Shown piece after piece: positions 58,394-64,000 of a DNA stretch of 64,000 nt. The stretch comes from an uncultured Rhizobiaceae group bacterium (GTDB lineage Bacteria > Pseudomonadota > Alphaproteobacteria > Rhizobiales > Rhizobiaceae): contig CANMVS010000025.1 of NCBI GenBank assembly GCA_947501445.1, forward strand, positions 1 through 64,000, in the 5' to 3' direction. A program made the translations under genes and the position numbers. The notes beneath the pieces are model-generated. The model was not told where the DNA came from and searched no databases. It worked only from the letters and a program-made list of their open reading frames with translations. Position 1 is the stretch's first letter; each line of letters begins with the position of its first letter.

Positions 58394-59806
58394 ATGAGTT
58401 TTACTGTAGCCATCGTCGGGCGACCCAATGTTGGAAAATCGACCCTTTTTAACCGCCTTGCCGGCCGCAAGCTTGCGCTTGTTGATGACACACCCGGCGT
58501 TACCCGCGACCGGCGTCCTGGCGACGCGCGGCTGGTTGATCTGAAATTTGGCATCATCGACACGGCCGGTCTGGAAGAAACCGGACCGGATACACTCGAA
58601 GGCCGTATGCGCGAGCAAACCGAAGCGGCGATTGATGAAGCCGATATCACACTGTTTGTCATTGATGCAAAACTTGGTCTGACGCCAGCAGATGAAACCC
58701 TGGCAACGATCCTTCGAAAGCGCGGCAAACCAGTTGTTCTGGTGGCCAATAAGGCAGAATCGCGCGGTGCTGAGTCCGGTCTTTATGATGCCTATCGGCT
58801 GGGGCTGGGTGATGCCTGTCCGATTTCAGCTGAGCACGGGCAGGGCATGCTGGATTTGCGCGATGCCATCGTTGGGGTGATCGGCGAAGAGCGTGCCTTT
58901 GCAGATAGTAATGAAGAGGCAGAGACTGACGTCGAGCTTCTGGAAGAAATCGACGAAGATGCCATTCCGGAATATGACAATACCAAACCTTTGCGTGTTG
59001 CGATTGTTGGCCGGCCCAATGCGGGTAAATCCACACTGATCAACCGATTTTTGGGACAGGAGCGATTGCTGACCGGGCCTGAGGCTGGCATCACCCGCGA
59101 TTCCATTTCGGTTGAGTGGGAATGGCAGGGCCGCAAGATCAAGATGTTCGATACGGCCGGTATGCGCCGTAAATCACGCGTTCAGGAAAAACTTGAGAAA
59201 TTGTCTGTGGCGGATGCTTTGCGGGCAATCCGGTTTGCAGAGGTCGTGGTCATTGTGCTTGATGCGGATATTCCGTTTGAGAAACAGGATCTGCAGATTG
59301 CCGACCTTGTTATCCGTGAAGGCAGGGCACCCGTTATCGTTTTCAATAAATGGGATATGATCGAAGACCGCCAGGAAGCACTGACCGACCTTCGTGAAAA
59401 GACAACCCGCCTGTTGCCTCAGGTGCGCGGCATTCGCGCAGTACCCGTCTCCGGTCTGACAGGTGATGGTCTTGAAAACCTGATGAAGAATGTCATTGAG
59501 ACGCATAAAACCTGGAACCAGAGAATTCCCACTGCCAAGCTGAACCGCTGGCTGGATATGATGCAGGTTCAGCATCCGCCACCGGCCGTTTCGGGGCGTC
59601 GAATTCGCATGAAGTACATGACGCAGATCAAGGCCCGTCCGCCCGGCTTTGTCATTTCCTGTACACGCCCCGAGGCCTTGCCGGAGTCATACACCCGTTA
59701 TCTGATTAATGGCATGCGGGAAGATTTCAATCTGCCGGGTGTGCCGATCCGCATCTCGATGCGCAAGGGTGACAACCCGTTTGCGCCAAAGAAGAAGCGG
59801 CGTTAA
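58394..59806 (+). CDS. der: ribosome biogenesis GTPase Der (EngA)
   Basis: two GTPase domains: [14 protein letters not shown] and [16 protein letters not shown]-like C-terminus. Confidence 0.99.
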   Translation: MSFTVAIVGRPNVGKSTLFNRLAGRKLALVDDTPGVTRDRRPGDARLVDLKFGIIDTAGLEETGPDTLEGRMREQTEAAIDEADITLFVIDAKLGLTPADETLATILRKRGKPVVLVANKAESRGAESGLYDAYRLGLGDACPISAEHGQGMLDLRDAIVGVIGEERAFADSNEEAETDVELLEEIDEDAIPEYDNTKPLRVAIVGRPNAGKSTLINRFLGQERLLTGPEAGITRDSISVEWEWQGRKIKMFDTAGMRRKSRVQEKLEKLSVADALRAIRFAEVVVIVLDADIPFEKQDLQIADLVIREGRAPVIVFNKWDMIEDRQEALTDLREKTTRLLPQVRGIRAVPVSGLTGDGLENLMKNVIETHKTWNQRIPTAKLNRWLDMMQVQHPPPAVSGRRIRMKYMTQIKARPPGFVISCTRPEALPESYTRYLINGMREDFNLPGVPIRISMRKGDNPFAPKKKRR

Positions 59807-59996
59807 CGCATAGGTTGCTTGCCGGTTTTGCGGCCAGGAATGCCTCTATTGGGGGCATGTGCCTGTACATTCGCGTCAGTGTCTCAACCGTGAAACAATT
59901 CTTTATCGCTTGACCACAATTAGTTGCTGCTGTGCCCAATTAACGCTCCATAAAGGTTAATAGTCCATCATCACTGACAAATGTGTTTCAGTCTGT

Positions 59997-61193
59997 GTGC
60001 TGTGGAGTAGAGTATTGCGTTCAAGTTTAGTCTCTTTTGGCCAACGTGCGGCTGTTGACCGTCGTTGGTGCGCACCCGTCCTGTTCGGGGCCGCCGCATT
60101 TTTCGTTTCCACATCGACCATTGCCTATTCAGACATGGCCAGTCTTATGTCTGGCGCCCAAAGCGGCAAGGCACGCTGGCAGACCTATCTGGTGGATGCA
60201 CCAGCCGGTTCAATCCACTCGGTTGAAATGGCGTTCCTGGATCAAACCACAACAGGTTCGACACTGGATGGAGCAGGGATCAAAACGGCAGATGGCAAGA
60301 CCGTCGCCTTTCGTGCAAAGCGTACAGCCAAAAACACAACGCCGGATGAGCAGCGCGTAACCCGGAACCAAAAGCGAGGCCGGGTAACTTCGGTACTGCC
60401 TGTTGCACCGCCGAAGGATTTTTCTGCCGGATCCGTCCTTGAGCGCTCCAGCATGATCTTAAAACCCACCGATGCCGAACACACGGAAATGACCTTTGTC
60501 AAACCGAGTATCAAAGGCAAGGAAGTTGAAATCGCGACTGCATTTCACCGCCGGCCCAGCGATAATGGCAATTCGGGCCTGCCTGTTATGCTGGCAAGTC
60601 TTGTAACCAATGACACGCCGGATATTTTGGCAACAGCCTATGCGCCGGTTGAACCCGATTATGCAAGCAAGTCACCATTTTCGTCGCTTTTGAAAGATGA
60701 GAAAAAACAGGGACGTTTCTTCCCACCCATCCCCAAAAACGATCACGCCTGGGCCGGAGACGCCTTGCCTGCCTATGTTTTTTCGTCCCGTGAGCAACAA
60801 TGTCTGGCGTCAGGTATCTATTTTGAAGCCCGCGGAGAACCGGTGAAGGGCCAGGCCGCCGTGGCGCAGGTCATTCTCAATCGTGTCAGAAACCCTGCCT
60901 ATCCAAACCGTATTTGCGGCGTGGTTTATCAAAACAAACGCTGGCGCAACCGCTGTCAATTCTCATTTGCCTGTGATGGTGTGCGGGACCGTGTTCATTC
61001 GAAGAAGAACTGGTCGGTTGCCACGGATGTGGCCATGGCGGTAACAGCCGGAAAAATCTGGTTGGATCAGGTTGGATCCTCCACCCACTACCACGCGGTT
61101 TATGTGCGGCCAAAATGGGCCCGCTCCATGAAGCGGGTTGGCCGAATTGGCCTGCACATTTTCTACCGCACCTATGGTGGCGGCTGGAGCTGA
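59997..61193 (+). CDS. cell wall hydrolase (SleB-like)
   Basis: [64 protein letters not shown] start tentative. Confidence 0.92.
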   Translation: MLWSRVLRSSLVSFGQRAAVDRRWCAPVLFGAAAFFVSTSTIAYSDMASLMSGAQSGKARWQTYLVDAPAGSIHSVEMAFLDQTTTGSTLDGAGIKTADGKTVAFRAKRTAKNTTPDEQRVTRNQKRGRVTSVLPVAPPKDFSAGSVLERSSMILKPTDAEHTEMTFVKPSIKGKEVEIATAFHRRPSDNGNSGLPVMLASLVTNDTPDILATAYAPVEPDYASKSPFSSLLKDEKKQGRFFPPIPKNDHAWAGDALPAYVFSSREQQCLASGIYFEARGEPVKGQAAVAQVILNRVRNPAYPNRICGVVYQNKRWRNRCQFSFACDGVRDRVHSKKNWSVATDVAMAVTAGKIWLDQVGSSTHYHAVYVRPKWARSMKRVGRIGLHIFYRTYGGGWS

Positions 61194-61207
61194 AGCAAAC
61201 AGAAACT

Positions 61208-61663
61208 CTAGGTTTCAATCTGTGCATCGGGTTGCATTCGAAACCCGACCGCAAGTCGGTTCCAAACATTGATGGTTCCGATCGCAACAGTTAGTTTGGT
61301 GCATTCCTCATCGGTGAAATGGGCGCGCAGTTCCTGGTAATCTGCATCTGGCGCGCCGGTCGCACCGAGGTTTGTCAGCGCTTCGGTCCAGCCAAGCAAT
61401 GCGCGCTCCCTGGGGGAATAGATGGCAGCTTCCCGCCAGACACAAACCAGCGCAATCCACTGTTCGCTCAGGCCGTCCTTTCGGGCTTCTCTCGTGTGCA
61501 TGTCAACGCAATAGACACAGCCATTGATCTGTGAGGCACGAAGCTTCAGCAGATGGATGAGATTTGGATCGAGACCGGATTTGGTTGAGACATAATTTTC
61601 AAGTGCGAAAACGGCCTGAATGGCGTCGGGTGCGGCATTTACATAGTCAAGTCGGGTTTCCAT
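61208..61663 (-). CDS. carboxymuconolactone decarboxylase / AhpD-like protein
   Basis: LKLRASQINGCVYCVDMHTREARKDG CxxC motif. Confidence 0.95.
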   Translation of the reverse strand: METRLDYVNAAPDAIQAVFALENYVSTKSGLDPNLIHLLKLRASQINGCVYCVDMHTREARKDGLSEQWIALVCVWREAAIYSPRERALLGWTEALTNLGATGAPDADYQELRAHFTDEECTKLTVAIGTINVWNRLAVGFRMQPDAQIET

Positions 61664-61691
61664 GGACGTTCCTTTTGCCTGTTCAACAATG

Positions 61692-62189
61692 TTAATCTGA
61701 GTGACGCATATGCTGTTTCATGAAGGCACAACCACGAGTTTCGATTGACCCGTCGTCATCCGCCATAACCTGCATATTCAGTTGTGCTATTGTCACGCTG
61801 CGCAATTCATTTCTGTAGGCGCGTTCCGCCTGCAGCATGGCTGCATTGATCTGGCAGGGTGCTGCAAAATATTTCGCCGCCAGCGGGTTTGGGCCATTTT
61901 GGCGGATCTCCCTGCAGCGAAATGCCGGTTCCGGTCCCTCCACGGCAAGTACGATATCGAGCAGTGAGATATTGTCTGCTGACTGGGCGAGGCGATAACC
62001 TCCCTGCGGACCCGGTACCGAGTGAATGATGCCCGCTCTTGACAGGGATTGAAGGTGTTTGAGCAGGTAGCTCGTCGACACGCCATGATACTGTGCCAAA
62101 GCGGCTGCCGATAACAGTCCGGCTTCGGGCAGTGCCGATAACATTGCTACCGCGTGGATCGCCTGTTCCACACCATCTCCAAGTTTCAT
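61692..62189 (-). CDS. Rrf2-family transcriptional regulator
   Basis: MKLGDGVEQAIHAVAMLSAL...GVSTSYLLKHLQSLSRAGIIHSVPGPQGGYRLA; start at 62189 has an upstream GGAG. Confidence 0.93.
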   Translation of the reverse strand: MKLGDGVEQAIHAVAMLSALPEAGLLSAAALAQYHGVSTSYLLKHLQSLSRAGIIHSVPGPQGGYRLAQSADNISLLDIVLAVEGPEPAFRCREIRQNGPNPLAAKYFAAPCQINAAMLQAERAYRNELRSVTIAQLNMQVMADDDGSIETRGCAFMKQHMRHSD

Positions 62190-62206
62190 TATCTGCTCCA
62201 TTCGAA

Positions 62207-62229
62207 TCGTAGATAAAAATTATCCACGA
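62207..62229. promoter_or_regulatory. candidate Rrf2 autoregulatory operator
   Basis: TCGTaGATAA-AAA-TTATCcACGA, 9 of 10 arm positions paired, 18 bp upstream of start. Confidence 0.5.
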
Positions 62230-62323
62230 ATAGAATAGAAGTCAAGCTGCCTTGTTTGCTGGCCATGTTCAGCCAGTCCTTCAGGAAACAATATTGTATG
62301 ATTTGATGGAATGAATGCGGCGT

Positions 62324-62773
62324 CTAAAAGTCAAAATATCCGGCCGCGCGGCCCGCGTGATGAGCTGCGTCCGACAGTCTTGTTTCCTGAATATGCAGCC
62401 ATTTGAAGGGCTGCTGTCTTGACAGAAGTGCTGTTGTAAACCGCCCGTTTTCGCCACTTTCTGATGCGGTCGAGCCGCTTTGCCACTCGGTATATGTAAC
62501 GAGTAAATGCTCGGGCATGCGGTGTTTGATTTCAACGTCACAAATCCGGATGCGGAAATCACTGTTTATGCCATGCGCTTTTTGAAAAGCCACCGTCAGG
62601 TCCGCCAGGCCAATGGCATTGCCATCGGGTGGCATCATCAGCAATTCGGCGTGAAGGTGAGAAAGAAAACGGGCCTCCAGACTTTCCCTTGCCGCCACCC
62701 CGGCGTACCAGTCGACAAAAAAAGCGTGGAGCTCCTCGATTTCAATACGAACCTCGTTCAATAGATTATCCAT
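62324..62773 (-). CDS. small NTF2-like/uncharacterised protein
   Basis: 149 aa; general NTF2/DUF4440-like pattern only. Confidence 0.5.
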   Translation of the reverse strand: MDNLLNEVRIEIEELHAFFVDWYAGVAARESLEARFLSHLHAELLMMPPDGNAIGLADLTVAFQKAHGINSDFRIRICDVEIKHRMPEHLLVTYTEWQSGSTASESGENGRFTTALLSRQQPFKWLHIQETRLSDAAHHAGRAAGYFDF

Positions 62774-62938
62774 GGTTGCTCCATTGTTTATTCAGATTGT
62801 CTTGTCGCCAGACCGCAAATGAGCCTGGCATTGAGGGCCCATAACAGGGTCAATGTCCCGAAACCTTTTTGCCAACAGTAACCGGACAGAGCCCTGATGC
62901 CAGCGTTACACGCCTAATTCACATCATTATTGTCCATA

Positions 62939-63241
62939 TCAAGCATCATTTTTCAGGGGCCATCCTTGTGTCGCCGGTAACTGAGAGCCAGCCAGCCGGC
63001 CGGCGCCTCCACCGGTATCACCTGTGACCTTGTCAGTCATTTCAACATCAAAATGGCTGATAACCTGTGCAAAATCGCCCCGGACATTGATGTGTTCAAT
63101 GTCAAAGCCGGATTTGAAAGTCGCGGCCGCAATTGGCGGACCGTATTTGTCTGCAATGGCCTGTATGTCTTTGATGGAAGGGCTGGCAATGGCACAAAGG
63201 ACAGAATTGACCGCGACATTTGACCTGCTCAAAACGGCCAT
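62939..63241 (-). pseudogene. possible truncated NTF2-like (DUF4440-type) remnant
   Basis: ORF resembles the middle of small NTF2-like proteins; upstream in-frame reading hits TGA at 63272-63274; abnormal C-terminus. Confidence 0.35.
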
Positions 63242-63397
63242 ATTTGGTTCGTAGATGCGCCGGGTATTTGATCATTCGTGATCAGAATTTGTTTGCGGGA
63301 AATCATCAAACCATATGGAATGTCCCTGCTTCGGAAGGAATTTTTCTGTGATCGATCGCCGGGCAATCTGTTCAGGGTCTAATAACAGGGGTTAGTG

Positions 63398-64000
63398 ATG
63401 GCAAAATGTAATATTTGCGGTGGCAATGCCTTTCGCCCCGGACCTTCAGGCAGGATGACAAAAAACGGTCAGGCGCCGCGCTGCGTTGGATGCACCTCAC
63501 TTGAACGCCACCGTATTATTCGTCAGGTCTATGATGCGTTGCCCGATACTTTGCTGGGCGATAGTGCAGCATTGCAGTTTTCCAGAGACATCGCCGCACC
63601 ACGGGAGCGGTTTGGTTCCTTCGAAATTTCTGTATTCGAGGAGGAAAACAGCCTTGATCTGTGCCGTATCGACCGTCCCGATGACAGCTATGACTGGATC
63701 GTTGCCAATCATGTTCTTGAACATGTTGAGGATGATTTTGCCGCTATGGAGGAGTTGTTTCGCATTCTCAAACCGCAAGGCGTACTGCAGATTACCGTAC
63801 CGGTGACGGCATTTTGTGTCGAAACATTTGAGCTTGGGCGCGCGGCCCCGGAGAGCCATTATCATTGGCGTGGCTATGGCAGCGATCTGCCGCTTCGATT
63901 CTCTCAACAGTTGAAAGACCGCTTTGGCCTCTCGGTGATCGGCACGGACAAAATGACGGACCGGTGGGATGTGGTCTATGCCTTTACCCCAAGTCACACG
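63398..64000 (+). CDS. class I methyltransferase-type protein with N-terminal zinc-ribbon-like Cys motif, truncated by window edge
   Basis: ATG 63398: MAKCNICGGNAFRPGPSGRMTKNGQAPRCVGCTSLERHR...DSYDWIVANHVLEHVEDDFAAMEELFRILKPQGVLQITVPV; no stop before window end, hence absent from the ORF track. Confidence 0.8.
   Translation, partial: MAKCNICGGNAFRPGPSGRMTKNGQAPRCVGCTSLERHRIIRQVYDALPDTLLGDSAALQFSRDIAAPRERFGSFEISVFEEENSLDLCRIDRPDDSYDWIVANHVLEHVEDDFAAMEELFRILKPQGVLQITVPVTAFCVETFELGRAAPESHYHWRGYGSDLPLRFSQQLKDRFGLSVIGTDKMTDRWDVVYAFTPSHT

Noticed and set aside
1-64000. tRNA, rRNA, CRISPR array, prophage or complete IS element
   Set aside because: No regular spaced repeats, transposase/integrase motifs or structural RNA genes recognised by reading; a tRNAscan/Infernal run would be needed to exclude small RNAs.

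Overview
The window is chromosomal, moderately GC-rich DNA. Gene content and order (YfgM-like protein next to der, NnrU, SbmA/BacA-type transporter, TRAP systems) suggest an alphaproteobacterium, probably Hyphomicrobiales/Rhizobiales-like; this placement is inference. About 65 CDS are supported. No rRNA, tRNA, CRISPR array or intact transposon was recognised.

Main blocks:
(1) 0.09-14.1 kb, minus strand: a long overlapping catabolic operon. It encodes a sugar-type ABC transporter, a LacI regulator, a HisD-family (HpsN-like) dehydrogenase, a cupin, a MetE-C-like protein, an alpha/beta hydrolase, an RraA-like protein and four SnoaL/NTF2-like proteins. A fifth SnoaL-like gene is transcribed divergently across two LacI-operator-like palindromes.
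(2) 15.7-24.1 kb: TRAP transporter, two adjacent phytanoyl-CoA-dioxygenase-family genes, a 3-hydroxyisobutyrate-dehydrogenase-like gene and EamA, with a divergent GntR/FCD regulator.
(3) 24.4-28.8 kb: three-subunit molybdenum hydroxylase with its own MoaD-like gene, plus a rhodanese, bracketed by two copies of a 34-nt imperfect palindromic repeat.
(4) 31.0-35.2 kb: a catalase-like/alpha-dioxygenase-like fusion hemoprotein with a nitroreductase-like partner (putative oxylipin chemistry), followed by a MarR-GNAT gene whose start codon lies inside a perfect 13-bp hairpin.
(5) An AAC(3)-I-like acetyltransferase (37.1 kb).
(6) An AT-richer patch (38.2-41 kb) with an orphan 710-aa membrane protein.
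(7) 41-64 kb: mostly ordinary housekeeping and regulatory genes.

The best candidates for undescribed biology are the multi-SnoaL pathway and the catalase/alpha-DOX fusion. All family calls come from reading the translated sequences; no database search was run.
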